Below are positions 27,102 to 36,665 of a stretch of DNA of 64,000 nt, in pieces. The stretch comes from Marinilabilia salmonicolor (GTDB lineage: Bacteria; Bacteroidota; Bacteroidia; Bacteroidales; Marinilabiliaceae). The stretch is taken from contig NZ_PVTS01000003.1 in assembly GCF_003003035.1 (NCBI RefSeq), positions 62,001 to 126,000 of the forward strand. Direction: 5' to 3'. Made by a program: the position numbers and the translations under genes. Below the pieces are notes generated by a model. It worked only from the letters and a program-made list of their open reading frames with translations, ran no database searches and was not told the DNA's origin. Position 1 is the first letter of the stretch. The number at the start of each line of letters is the position of its first letter.

Positions 27102-29282
27102 ATGACTAAGCAAGTTGACCTTAGCAGTTATTTAAAGCGCCATTTTGGTTTCGACACATTTAAAGGAAACCAGGAAGCGATTATTCAAAACGTTCTGGAC
27201 GGCAATGACACTTTTGTGCTGATGCCCACAGGGGGTGGTAAATCTCTTTGCTACCAGCTGCCTGCGCTCATCCTCGACGGAACCGCCATCATTATATCTC
27301 CTCTGATTGCCCTGATGAAGAATCAGGTGGACGCTATGCGTAACTTCAGCGAAGATGACGGAATTGCTCATTTTCTGAACTCGTCACTGACAAAATCTGC
27401 CATCCAGCAAGTTAAAGATGATGTTATCTCCGGAAAAACACGCCTGTTATATGTTGCTCCGGAATCACTGACCAAGGAGGACAATATTCAGTTTCTGAAG
27501 CAGGTAAAGATCTCTTTCTATGCGGTAGATGAAGCCCACTGTATTTCGGAGTGGGGACATGATTTCCGCCCCGAATACCGAAGAATACGCCCCATCATCA
27601 GTGAAATAGGAGAAGCCCCGGTAATTGCACTGACAGCTACTGCAACACCAAAGGTTCAGCACGACATACAAAAAAACCTGGGTATGTTAAATGCCCACGT
27701 TTATAAGTCTTCCTTTAACAGAGCAAACCTTTTCTATGAAGTAAGACCTAAAGTAAATGCCACCCGGGAGATTATAAAAATACTGAAGGAAAATACCGGC
27801 AAATCGGCCATCATTTACTGCCTGAGCCGAAAGAAGGTGGAAGAACTGGCCGAAACGCTCATCGTTAACGGCATCAAGGCCCTTCCGTACCATGCCGGGA
27901 TGGATGCCGCTACCCGGTCGGGCAATCAGGATAAGTTCCTGATGGAGGAGGTTGATGTAATTGTGGCGACCATTGCTTTTGGAATGGGAATTGACAAACC
28001 GGATGTACGTATTGTCATTCACTATGACATCCCCAAAAGTCTGGAAGGATATTACCAGGAGACCGGACGTGCCGGTCGAGATGGTGGAGAAGGCCGTTGT
28101 ATTGCCTTCTACAGCTACAAGGATATTCAAAAGCTGGAAAAATTCATGCAGGGAAAACCCCTGGCAGAACAGGAAATAGGGAAACAGCTGTTACTCGAAA
28201 CCGTTGCATACGCCGAGTCATCCGTCTGCCGTCGCAAGATGCTGCTCCACTATTTTGGTGAAACTTACACCGAGGAAAATTGCAGCACCTGTGACAACTG
28301 TGTTCACCCGAAAGAACAATTTGAGGGGAAAGACCACATCGTCAAGCTCCTGAAAGTTGTAAATGAATTGAAGGAACGGTTTAAAACGGAGCACATCATT
28401 CAGGTCATGATTGGCAAAGTGACCAGCATTATTAAGTCGTACCATCATCACGAACTGGACATCTTCGGATGCGGGGGCGAGGAAGACGAAAAGTTCTGGC
28501 ACGCAGTAACACGTCAGGCATTGGTTGCCGGACTCCTGTCCAAAGATATTGAAAGCTACGGTCTGCTTAAAATGACGGAAAAAGGTCTTCAGTATATCGA
28601 GAAGCCCTACAGCATCATGATTGCTCGCGACCATGATTACGATGAAATGGAGGAAGAGACTCGTTCCGGAGGAGGAACTGCAGCGGTGGACACCGTCCTT
28701 TTTTCCATGCTTAAAGATCTGCGGAAGAAAATCTCAAAAAAGAAAAATCTTCCACCATTTGTTATTTTCCAGGATCCATCACTGGAGGCCATGTCCACTT
28801 ACTACCCGGTGACCCTCGAAGAACTTCAGAACATGCCGGGAGTCGGTGCGGGAAAAGCCAGACGTTTCGGAAAAGACTTCGTAGATCTGATCCAGCGACA
28901 TGTGGATGAGAATGAGATAGAACGCCCTATGGATTTGGTGGTCAAAACCGTGGCCAACAAAAGTAAGTCCAAAGTCAGCATTATCCAGAGCATCGACCGT
29001 CAGGTATCGCTGGAAGATATTGCAAACTCAAAAGGTATTGAGCTAACTGAGCTTCTTCAGGAAATAGAATCCATTGTCTATTCAGGAACCCGGGTAAACA
29101 TCGATTATTACATCGACCAGGTTATGGATGAGGAACACCGGGATGACATTTTCTACTATTTTAAGGAGGATGCAGAAACCGATGACATTGGTGCAGCGCT
29201 TGATGAACTGGGCGAGGATGAATACTCGGAAGAAGAGGTAAGAATGGTCCGCATCAAATTTATTTCGGAGGTTGGGAACTAA
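27102..29282 (+). CDS. recQ: ATP-dependent DNA helicase RecQ
   Basis: A 726-residue RecQ helicase. Walker A PTGGGKSLCYQLP near residue 42, Walker B DEAHCISEWGHDFRP near 144, motif VI QETGRAGRDG near 322, the zinc-binding CRRKMLLHYF...CSTCDNC near 375-398 and an HRDC domain (about 535-605) are all present. It unwinds recombination and replication intermediates 3' to 5'. After the HRDC domain there is a further 120-residue acidic helical extension, common in Bacteroidota RecQ. It is convergent with the next gene, with only 4 bases between the two stops. Confidence 0.96.
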   Translation: MTKQVDLSSYLKRHFGFDTFKGNQEAIIQNVLDGNDTFVLMPTGGGKSLCYQLPALILDGTAIIISPLIALMKNQVDAMRNFSEDDGIAHFLNSSLTKSAIQQVKDDVISGKTRLLYVAPESLTKEDNIQFLKQVKISFYAVDEAHCISEWGHDFRPEYRRIRPIISEIGEAPVIALTATATPKVQHDIQKNLGMLNAHVYKSSFNRANLFYEVRPKVNATREIIKILKENTGKSAIIYCLSRKKVEELAETLIVNGIKALPYHAGMDAATRSGNQDKFLMEEVDVIVATIAFGMGIDKPDVRIVIHYDIPKSLEGYYQETGRAGRDGGEGRCIAFYSYKDIQKLEKFMQGKPLAEQEIGKQLLLETVAYAESSVCRRKMLLHYFGETYTEENCSTCDNCVHPKEQFEGKDHIVKLLKVVNELKERFKTEHIIQVMIGKVTSIIKSYHHHELDIFGCGGEEDEKFWHAVTRQALVAGLLSKDIESYGLLKMTEKGLQYIEKPYSIMIARDHDYDEMEEETRSGGGTAAVDTVLFSMLKDLRKKISKKKNLPPFVIFQDPSLEAMSTYYPVTLEELQNMPGVGAGKARRFGKDFVDLIQRHVDENEIERPMDLVVKTVANKSKSKVSIIQSIDRQVSLEDIANSKGIELTELLQEIESIVYSGTRVNIDYYIDQVMDEEHRDDIFYYFKEDAETDDIGAALDELGEDEYSEEEVRMVRIKFISEVGN

Positions 29283-29286
29283 ATCG

Positions 29287-31347
29287 CTAAAATTTTAACC
29301 GAACCTGAAAGGTCAATTCTGTCTTTCGGTTGGAATTCACCTGCTGATTTCCGGAACCAATTACATCCCGATCGTCATATTTCCAGCGGGCGGCACGGAG
29401 CCATAGGTGCAGATTGGGAGCAATTTTGAAATTGCCCATCAGCAAATAGCGGCTTCCCTTACCCGAATATGCAGGCACCGAGAACATATACAAAACATGA
29501 GGCTCGTACGAATAGAGCCGGGCCTCATAACCTGAAGCAGAGAAAAAAGCCAACCGTCCGGTCAGAGTGATGGTCTGTTTCTCATTGTTCCATTTCAGAT
29601 CCTGAGCTACCATCTGCCCCTCATGATTTTCCGCTCCCTCATTCACAAAATGCCACTGCATCTGGGAAGTAAACTGCCAACCGGGATTAATTTTCTGGCG
29701 GTACTGAATTTTCAATTGATTATACTTTTGTTGCCCGATGCCATTGGCAGAAAGCCCTTCGTCCCAATTCACCGGTTTCTCTCTGTATCGGAATTTTAAC
29801 TGAAGTTTGCCGGTCCTGCTAAAACTTTTCTCCAAATTCCCCAGCCAGTCGAACCCGGAAGATGGAGCATCAACCCGAAAGCGCAGCCATCTGAACTCAT
29901 AGTAATCAAAATAGGAGCCAAACACCATTTGCCATGGCAGTTCCCAACGGATACCACAATAAAAACCGCTCTCGCCCTGAAAACTGCCACTTTCTGTCAT
30001 CGGCCCTGCCAAAGGGGCCTTGTAATACATGGATATTTTTCGGTGACTCAGGGAGAGCGAAAAACCGGGCGCAGCCCCCCACACCAGTCCGTTGTAAAGT
30101 GCAAAATTCTCCAGCTCATTGATGGCCAACTCCCCAAAAAACAACAGGTTTTTACGACTAACTACATACCCCAGCCAACAGTTATCGGTCTCTTGGCCCG
30201 TAAAATAAAACTGATTGTATGGATGAATAGCTCTCTTCAACGGCCTGTCGAGCTGATAGTTTAAATACCCTGCCTCCAGATTCAACCAACCGCCCGACCA
30301 GGAAGCTTTAACTCCTGTAATTTGTTCTTTCACATTATGACGTTGAGAAATCTCTGTGTCCGTGCGGTGGAATCCATCTTCCCGAAGGGTTGTAGGTTCT
30401 CCGGCTTCATTCAACCGACCATCCCTGCGTTTGAGGGAGTAAAACGGAGTAATTTCAAACAACTTATATCCCAACACAGCATAGCCACCCTCCAGTCCGG
30501 TGGCTTCGGATGCCGACAAAGAAGACCTGAAAGAGGCCCGCCTGTTTCGGATACTGGTGGTCATGCTGCTTTTTCGCACCGGCATTCCCGACTGAAGCAC
30601 CAATCCCTGAGCCGCACTGGCGGAATATCTTCCGGCCAGGGCTTCTCTGAGCAAACCTTTATCATTTTCATAGTGAATGTACCCCGACATCAGGTCAATG
30701 CCATCAATACCCCGGCCAAACATGGGTTCACCGGGGTCTTTTTCCGCAATTATACCGGCTGACACATTCCGGTTCGTCTCCAACTGAGTCCTTTTATATA
30801 AGCTAAAACGGTCTCCCAGATAGGCACTTTCGCCTGATTCATCAGGTTCAAACCCCTGCACTCTTTCCAATTGGTGACCCACCCTCATAAATGAATCTCC
30901 CCACAAGCGGAATTTCCCGACCTTCTTTTTCGTGGCCCCCAAATAAATCAATGGCTCCATTTTTTGAATGACTTCCACCGGCAATCCCTCCACAGCCTGA
31001 AGTTCATAAATAGTAAGAAAAGGGCCGTTGACATATCTTTTAAAGAGGATATTCTCAACCTGAATATCGGTCAGAAAAAATATCTGTTCCAACTCTTCAC
31101 GCCCTGCCACATTCAAATTAATGGGATTAGTTGCCAGGTCTGTCAGTTGCTCAATCAAAAAGGAGAGGTCTTCTGTATCTGTCTCCTCGGCATAAACCGA
31201 TGCCACCTCCTCTGCCCACTCCTGAATGCCTTCATTTAGCTGTGTAAACCCATCAATTGGGCAAATAAAAACCACAACAATGTACAGAATAGCTTTCCAA
31301 TCGGGCAGATTCACTTTCCACCTCCTCTCTTTGCCGGAAGATGCCAA
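29287..31347 (-). CDS. Exported helix-hairpin-helix protein with C-terminal beta-barrel
   Basis: A 686-residue protein. After a probable signal peptide (hydrophobic residues 18-34), residues 55-130 hold repeated helix-hairpin-helix units (LNVAGREELEQIFFLT and LQAVEGLPVEVIQKM), the ComEA-type DNA-binding fold. The remaining ~540 residues have the alternating aromatic pattern of an outer-membrane beta-barrel and end in LTFQVRLKF, a typical C-terminal strand. The family is widespread in Bacteroidota and is usually named only by its HHH domain. DNA contact at the cell surface is possible but not shown. The first 37 bases overlap the end of the upstream PorV-like gene, implying coupling. Confidence 0.8.
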   Translation of the reverse strand: MASSGKERRWKVNLPDWKAILYIVVVFICPIDGFTQLNEGIQEWAEEVASVYAEETDTEDLSFLIEQLTDLATNPINLNVAGREELEQIFFLTDIQVENILFKRYVNGPFLTIYELQAVEGLPVEVIQKMEPLIYLGATKKKVGKFRLWGDSFMRVGHQLERVQGFEPDESGESAYLGDRFSLYKRTQLETNRNVSAGIIAEKDPGEPMFGRGIDGIDLMSGYIHYENDKGLLREALAGRYSASAAQGLVLQSGMPVRKSSMTTSIRNRRASFRSSLSASEATGLEGGYAVLGYKLFEITPFYSLKRRDGRLNEAGEPTTLREDGFHRTDTEISQRHNVKEQITGVKASWSGGWLNLEAGYLNYQLDRPLKRAIHPYNQFYFTGQETDNCWLGYVVSRKNLLFFGELAINELENFALYNGLVWGAAPGFSLSLSHRKISMYYKAPLAGPMTESGSFQGESGFYCGIRWELPWQMVFGSYFDYYEFRWLRFRVDAPSSGFDWLGNLEKSFSRTGKLQLKFRYREKPVNWDEGLSANGIGQQKYNQLKIQYRQKINPGWQFTSQMQWHFVNEGAENHEGQMVAQDLKWNNEKQTITLTGRLAFFSASGYEARLYSYEPHVLYMFSVPAYSGKGSRYLLMGNFKIAPNLHLWLRAARWKYDDRDVIGSGNQQVNSNRKTELTFQVRLKF

Positions 31348-32150
31348 ACAATACCTGCAGTGGATGACAATCCCAGCCGGTCGTGGTGACTGGCTGCCAA
31401 AGTAAGCTCAAATCCTTCCCACCACACGGAAGCTCCAAAGCCAAGACGCACCGGCTTTGCAGATACTGAACTTCGCAACTCAACCAATGAATGAACCCTT
31501 GCTGACATCATGAAACCATATAGCTGGCGTGACAAATCGTTTCGGTGAGAAAGATCTGCAGTAATATTAAACACAGGAGACAGCTTCACATTACAAGCCA
31601 GTGCCAGAAACGATGGCAACGGTTGCTCTGAAAAATCATCTTTCAGTGACTGTCCCGCCGGATTCCGACTGTACACCGACAATACAACATCATCCGAGAC
31701 ATCAAACGAGAATCCTGCATCGACGGTAAAAACCTCTGCTCCTTCAGTGTTTTGAATGGTTCGAATTAAATAACGAAACCTTACCCCCATTTTCAAATAA
31801 GGGGCAATATCCCGAGCCATGGAAACAGAAAAATGCTGCTGATTGAAAAGCTCATTTCCAAACCGTGAATAAGCGATACCTGCATGAAAAAGAGACAAAG
31901 GAACTACCACAAATACAGTTTGAGAGGAGAGAGCTTCGATCAGAAATGAATTGTGGTAACCACATCCTGCTGCAATGTGCCCCACATCGCAAATACCGGA
32001 AGGATTAGAAAACAAGGACCAGACCGTAGTATCGGAAGTACCTGACAAGCCGGGAGAAAAAGAAACAGGGGATGGAAAATCGTATTGCTGGGCGTTGGCA
32101 AATAACATGACCAAACAGAAAAGCCCTGTCAGAAACAGTTTTCTTTTCAT
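31311..32150 (-). CDS. PorV/PorQ-like outer-membrane beta-barrel protein
   Basis: A 279-residue secreted protein. A signal peptide ends at about residue 20 (LFANAQQ). The rest is rich in alternating hydrophobic strands with an N-terminal block (SLFSNPSG) of the kind that opens PorV/PorQ-like barrels. It is shorter than true PorV (about 380 residues). The gene overlaps the following HHH-barrel gene by 37 bases; the pair is therefore a co-expressed two-barrel unit. A role in surface assembly or DNA handling cannot be assigned. Confidence 0.7.
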   Translation of the reverse strand: MKRKLFLTGLFCLVMLFANAQQYDFPSPVSFSPGLSGTSDTTVWSLFSNPSGICDVGHIAAGCGYHNSFLIEALSSQTVFVVVPLSLFHAGIAYSRFGNELFNQQHFSVSMARDIAPYLKMGVRFRYLIRTIQNTEGAEVFTVDAGFSFDVSDDVVLSVYSRNPAGQSLKDDFSEQPLPSFLALACNVKLSPVFNITADLSHRNDLSRQLYGFMMSARVHSLVELRSSVSAKPVRLGFGASVWWEGFELTLAASHHDRLGLSSTAGIVWHLPAKRGGGK

Positions 32151-32236
32151 TGGAGGTTAGGATTACGGGTTTGTCAATGATTATCTGCAAGTTAATCAAT
32201 TAACAAATACAACGCAACCCTCCCGGTAAAAGAGGT

Positions 32237-32848
32237 TCAGCCCAGCAGAGTTCCCAAAAAAACGATTATAAAACCGGTTGCATACCCTGCGTAAACCTGC
32301 GAAGGAGAATGGGCATTCAGATAAAGACGCGCCATTGTAGTGAGGCCTGAAATCAGCACCATCAATGAAACAAGCAAGACCAGATCCACTCCGTATTTAA
32401 ACATCATGGCGGCCAGTACAGCGGTAATTCCGCCCACAGCAATGGCATGCAAACTTATTTTCCAAAAGAATGAGATGGCCGCTGCAAGCAACACTGCCAC
32501 CAATATGGAAAGCACAAAATTCTCAATCAACGGAGAAATATTCAACCGCCGTAAAAAGAAATAACCCAAAAAATAGAAGAGGCCTGTCACCAGTACCGGA
32601 TAAACGCGCTCCCTCGCGGTTTCCATCTTAAAACTTTTTATCACCTTCATCTGCAGGAAAAGAGGAAGCAGAGAGACAGGAAGCAGACAGGAAGAAATAA
32701 TGACAATCATATAAACCAATCGTTTTACCTCAAAAGGCATATACGAAAGGTGAGTCCCTGCACTAAAAATGAAGAACAATCCCAGTGTTGGCATCAACAT
32801 GGGATGAAAAACGATGGAGAGAATTTTGCTGAATAGCTTCATGCGCAA
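32237..32848 (-). CDS. PAP2-like integral membrane protein, active site partly degenerate
   Basis: A 203-residue polytopic protein with about six membrane helices. The layout follows type 2 phosphatidic acid phosphatases: a lysine-x6-arginine motif (KMETARER, near residue 74), a helix with SLHAIAVGG in the SGH position near residue 131, and ARLYLNAHSPSQVYAGY near residue 167. The third motif keeps Arg and His but the final Asp is Gln, and Ser before Arg is Ala, so hydrolysis may be lost or altered. It lies alone between the PorV-like gene and rpoN on the same strand. Confidence 0.65.
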   Translation of the reverse strand: MRMKLFSKILSIVFHPMLMPTLGLFFIFSAGTHLSYMPFEVKRLVYMIVIISSCLLPVSLLPLFLQMKVIKSFKMETARERVYPVLVTGLFYFLGYFFLRRLNISPLIENFVLSILVAVLLAAAISFFWKISLHAIAVGGITAVLAAMMFKYGVDLVLLVSLMVLISGLTTMARLYLNAHSPSQVYAGYATGFIIVFLGTLLG

Positions 32849-32879
32849 AAATATATAGGTTTGTCAGCGACCCTGAAAT

Positions 32880-34325
32880 TTACCACTCTTTTCGCAAGCG
32901 TGCCACGGGAATATTGAGTTGCTCACGATATTTGGCCACTGTCCGTCTGGCAATATTGTATGACTTTTCCTGTAGGATTTTAGCCAGTTTGTCATCAGTC
33001 AAAGGCTTCCTTTTATCTTCATTGTCAATGCAATCCTGCAAGATACTCTTTATTTCACGTGTGGAGACCTCTTCCCCTGAATCAGTTTGCAGCCCTTCTG
33101 AAAAGAAATACTTCAGCGGGAAAATTCCGAAATGGGTCTGAATGTATTTACTGTTTGACACCCGGGAAACCGTGGAAATATCCAAATCGGTACGTTCCGC
33201 AATATCTTTAAGAATCATCGGGCGCAATCTGGTCTCATCCCCTTCCAGAAAATAATCGTATTGATAATCCAGAATGGATTGCATTACGGTCATCAATGTA
33301 TTTTGTCGCTGTCTGATGGCATCTATGAACCACTTGGCCGAGTCGAGTTTCTGCTTAACAAACATCAGCGCCTCCTTCTTCTCTTTGCTCTGATTCTTTT
33401 TATTGGCCTGGTAATCTTCAAACATCTCGGCATAGGTATGGCTGATGCGCAACTCCGGAACATTGCGGTTATTCAGTGACAAGCGGGGTTTGCCGTCTTC
33501 AATATCCAAAATGAAATCGGGAATAATGTGCTGAACGGTTTTGGTCACCGGATTGCTGTATGAGCTACCCGGCTTGGGATTGAGATGCAGAATTTCCTCA
33601 AGAATATCTTTCAGTTCACCCTCTTCCAGGTGCATCCGTTTTTCAATCTTGTCGTAATGCTTCCGGGTGAATTCATCAAAATGATGCTTTATCAGATGAT
33701 GAGCTTTCTCCACCAACGGATCGTCATGATCTTTACGATCAAGCTGCAACAACAGACATTCCCTAAGATCACGGGCTCCAACACCGGGAGGATCAAAATC
33801 CTGAACCATCCGCAGCACTTCCAAAGCTTCCTTTTCATCAACTTCCACATTCTGAGCAAAAGCCAGATCATCAATAACCTCATCTACTTCGCGGCGCAGG
33901 TAACCATCTTCATCAATATTACCGATGATGTATTCGGCAATCAGAGCCTGACGATCATCCATGATACGCAGCCCCATCTGACCTACCAGATGCTCATGAA
34001 AAGTGGTTCCTGAAGAAAAGGGAACATCTTCCTGTTTATCATCTTTGGAAAAGTTCCGGGAACTTAATTTATAGGCCGGAATATCTTCATTTTGGATATA
34101 CGCATCGATGGACATTTCATCTTTCTCATTGTCCGTTTCGGTGCTGGTATCTTCTTCATCAGGGTCATGGGAATCACGCTCAAGCTCGAGCACAGGGTTC
34201 TCCTCCAACTCCTCTTTAATCCGCTGTTCCAGCTGGGTAGTCGGAATCTCTAAAAGCTTAATCACCTGAATCTGAAGTGGCGACAGCTTCTGCAGCAATT
34301 TTTGTTGTAAACTCTGTTTTAACAT
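32880..34325 (-). CDS. rpoN: RNA polymerase sigma-54 factor
   Basis: A 481-residue sigma-54 from the ATG at 34325 (MLKQSLQQKLLQKLSPLQIQV). The Gln/Leu-rich activator-interacting region covers residues 1-50, followed by an acidic region, the core-binding domain (about 110-300), the helix-turn-helix near residue 365 and the C-terminal RpoN box ARRTVAKYREQ that reads the -24 element. Sigma-54 transcription needs AAA+ activators, none of which is in this window. The frame is open for 20 codons before this ATG but the family start is unambiguous. Confidence 0.96.
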   Translation of the reverse strand: MLKQSLQQKLLQKLSPLQIQVIKLLEIPTTQLEQRIKEELEENPVLELERDSHDPDEEDTSTETDNEKDEMSIDAYIQNEDIPAYKLSSRNFSKDDKQEDVPFSSGTTFHEHLVGQMGLRIMDDRQALIAEYIIGNIDEDGYLRREVDEVIDDLAFAQNVEVDEKEALEVLRMVQDFDPPGVGARDLRECLLLQLDRKDHDDPLVEKAHHLIKHHFDEFTRKHYDKIEKRMHLEEGELKDILEEILHLNPKPGSSYSNPVTKTVQHIIPDFILDIEDGKPRLSLNNRNVPELRISHTYAEMFEDYQANKKNQSKEKKEALMFVKQKLDSAKWFIDAIRQRQNTLMTVMQSILDYQYDYFLEGDETRLRPMILKDIAERTDLDISTVSRVSNSKYIQTHFGIFPLKYFFSEGLQTDSGEEVSTREIKSILQDCIDNEDKRKPLTDDKLAKILQEKSYNIARRTVAKYREQLNIPVARLRKEW

Positions 34326-34490
34326 TCCCTGATTCGGTTTAAAAAGACGAGACAATCTATAACAAATACCGGGCCCGTCTTTCACAAAATTACAGTAAAT
34401 TCGGCAAATCAGGAAACATTAAAGGGTTGTAATGAGATAAATTGACAGATTTAATGAGGTTTTTTTGTTTTATACTGACCTGAAAACAAT

Positions 34491-34781
34491 CTAAATAGTG
34501 TTTGTCCATAAAGTACCACTTGCTGCGTTACGCTCGCCACCAAAATACTCATTTACCCAATCAAAACGACCAGAATCAAAATTGAATACCCTTTTTCGGA
34601 CATCTTTAAATTCAGGTGGTGCCATATTTGCCATGTCAAGATATTTTAATCTCTGCAAATGAAACAAAGGAAAAATAATTCCCGTAATGGCTCTGGGAAT
34701 AAGCATATTATCCAGGGAATCCATTGCTTCTTCCCAATCATAAAAAATCCACAATAGTGAAATAAAAAAAGCCACCCCCAA
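34491..34781 (-). CDS. Hypothetical small membrane protein
   Basis: An open frame of 96 codons with a hydrophobic N-terminus (FLGVAFFISLLWIFY) and a polar C-terminal half. There is no ATG at the head; the usable starts are a TTG at 34781 or another non-ATG codon a few codons upstream, before an in-frame stop. The region is more AT-rich than its neighbours. I do not recognise the family. It may be a real small membrane protein or the remnant of a longer one whose N-terminus has been lost. Confidence 0.35.
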   Translation of the reverse strand: MGVAFFISLLWIFYDWEEAMDSLDNMLIPRAITGIIFPLFHLQRLKYLDMANMAPPEFKDVRKRVFNFDSGRFDWVNEYFGGERNAASGTLWTNTI

Positions 34782-34913
34782 AAATAATATGCCAAAAATG
34801 TTGAATAATTAAGTTCTGTAAGTTTTCATAAAATCAGGTTAGATGGTACATTATCAAATTAAAAATAAAAAAATCATCTTTGTTCTCAAAAAATCGTTCA
34901 CTTTAGAATACAC

Positions 34914-35399
34914 ATGGATTTAGAAAAATTCAAGGAAGAATCGCAAAACCGATCCAAAGGCAATAAAGCTTTTCTGGAAAAAATCAGGCGTCGGAAACCC
35001 AAAAATCTGGATAAGGTAGTACATCAGTTGCACAACGATGCATTTGATCACATCAATTGCCTGGAGTGTGCCAATTGTTGCAAAACCACCAGCCCCATTG
35101 TCATTGACCGCGACATCGACCGAATCGCGAAACACCTGAAACTGAAACCGTCTCAAATGATCGAGCAATATTTGCAACTGGATGAGGAGGGTGATTATGT
35201 GTTTCGAAAAACGCCATGTCCTTTTCTGATGCCCGACAATTATTGCATGATCTATGAAGTAAGACCCCGTGCATGTCGTGAATATCCACACACAGACCGG
35301 GCGCGTTTCCATCAGATACTAAAACTCACCTGGCGCAATACACTGGTATGTCCGGCGGTTCTGGAAATCGTGGAGGAACTCAGGAAAGAATATCAATAG
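34914..35399 (+). CDS. YkgJ family cysteine cluster protein
   Basis: A 161-residue protein with the cysteine arrangement of the YkgJ/Fe-S-type cluster family: CLECANCC near residue 45, CPFL near 102, CMIYEVRPRACREYP near residue 109. The eight or so cysteines probably bind a zinc or iron-sulfur centre; the function is unknown. It is transcribed alone, between the rpoN region and porQ. Confidence 0.85.
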   Translation: MDLEKFKEESQNRSKGNKAFLEKIRRRKPKNLDKVVHQLHNDAFDHINCLECANCCKTTSPIVIDRDIDRIAKHLKLKPSQMIEQYLQLDEEGDYVFRKTPCPFLMPDNYCMIYEVRPRACREYPHTDRARFHQILKLTWRNTLVCPAVLEIVEELRKEYQ

Positions 35400-35474
35400 G
35401 CTACTGACTTACACACACTGCAATAATCTTAATCCTAATATTCTTTTAAACATGCTCGTTTCACGGTTTTATGC

Positions 35475-35482
35475 TAATTTTG
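35475..35482 (+). promoter_or_regulatory. Bacteroidota-type -7 element (TAATTTTG) before porQ
   Basis: TAATTTTG matches TAnnTTTG and lies 62 bases before the porQ start. The -33 element is not clear. Confidence 0.35.
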
Positions 35483-35543
35483 CTGACAATAAACCAATTG
35501 ATAATGCCGTTTGTTTTTTAGATCATACCAGACAGGTCAGCCA

Positions 35544-36572
35544 ATGGGACAAAAAATAACATCTTTTGTAGTAACACTTTTACTGTTATCTATCTCCTCA
35601 GCCGCCCAGCAAGGAGGGGAATCAACATTCGGGATTTTACACCTCACCCCTTCAGCACGGATGTCAGCCCTGGGTGGGCACCAGGTAGCCCTCACAGACA
35701 ACGATCCGTCTCTGGCTTTATTCAACCCGGCCCTGGCAGACTCGTCCCTGCACAAAAATTTTTCACTGGGCTACTCCCCCTACATTGCCGACATCAATTA
35801 CGGATATGGTAGTTTTGCCTACGACCTTCCGGGCACAGGGACTTTCTTTGCAGGCATAAACCACCTGAGCTATGGCGACATAATTATGGCTGACGAAAAT
35901 GGTGAAATACAAGGAAATTTCAGCGCCTCCGAAACAGTCGTTTTCCTGGGCTATTCAAAGAAATTATCTCCCCTGTTTACTGCAGGCCTTACTTTCAAGC
36001 CTGTTTTCAGTACCATAGAGACCTATAATTCATGGGGAATTGCCTTCGATGCAGGAGTCACCTATCACCATGCCAATGGCCGTTTTCATGCCGGAGCCCT
36101 GCTAAGAAACGGGGGGCGCCAAATCAGCAGCTACGGGGAAACTTCCGCCGCCTCACTCCCTCCCGACCTGCAAATAGGATTTTCCACTCAGCTGGCCCAT
36201 GCCCCGTTCCGGTTTTCTGTCACCGCCCGTGACCTACTCTCAGGATCATTGGATTACGAAATCCCGGAAAATGATTACGGAATAAATGTTCCTCAACCCG
36301 AGAGTGCCAATGCCGGGTTTGGAGATCAATTGTTGCGTCACCTTATTTTCGGAGTAGAGTTTCTCCCCTCAAAGAATTTTTATGTGGCCGCAGGGCTAAA
36401 TCCACGACGTCGTCAGGAACTCAGAGTGGATTCAAAAGTATCCACAGTAGGTTATTCCTGGGGTTTTGGATTCCGGGTTTATAAATTCCATTTTGCTTAT
36501 AGCTCGGCCCGGTATCATTTGGCCTCATCTTCAAATCATTTTTCTATCACAACCAATATTTCGGAGTTCTGA
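35544..36572 (+). CDS. porQ: Type IX secretion system protein PorQ
   Basis: A 342-residue outer-membrane barrel from the ATG at 35544. A signal peptide covers residues 1-22 (VTLLLLSISSAAQ), then the PorV/PorQ family opening block TPSARMSALGGHQVALTDND with LALFNPAL, and alternating strands ending in a C-terminal aromatic, ITTNISEF. PorQ works with PorU, PorV and PorZ in attaching secreted cargo to the cell surface. The upstream TTG is not a plausible start. This gene indicates that the organism has a type IX system, whose other parts are outside the window. Confidence 0.88.
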   Translation: MGQKITSFVVTLLLLSISSAAQQGGESTFGILHLTPSARMSALGGHQVALTDNDPSLALFNPALADSSLHKNFSLGYSPYIADINYGYGSFAYDLPGTGTFFAGINHLSYGDIIMADENGEIQGNFSASETVVFLGYSKKLSPLFTAGLTFKPVFSTIETYNSWGIAFDAGVTYHHANGRFHAGALLRNGGRQISSYGETSAASLPPDLQIGFSTQLAHAPFRFSVTARDLLSGSLDYEIPENDYGINVPQPESANAGFGDQLLRHLIFGVEFLPSKNFYVAAGLNPRRRQELRVDSKVSTVGYSWGFGFRVYKFHFAYSSARYHLASSSNHFSITTNISEF

Positions 36573-36634
36573 GTTTTGGGTTCGGGGTTTGTTTCCTGTT
36601 TTGGGGTAAGACCGGAATTTCTTCTCATTATCAT

Positions 36635-36642
36635 TATCTTTG
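36635..36642 (+). promoter_or_regulatory. Bacteroidota-type -7 element (TATCTTTG) before cmk
   Basis: TATCTTTG matches TAnnTTTG and lies 24 bases before the cmk ATG, a good distance for a short leader. Confidence 0.4.
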
Positions 36643-36665
36643 TCAGGCATCTCTAAAAAACAATT

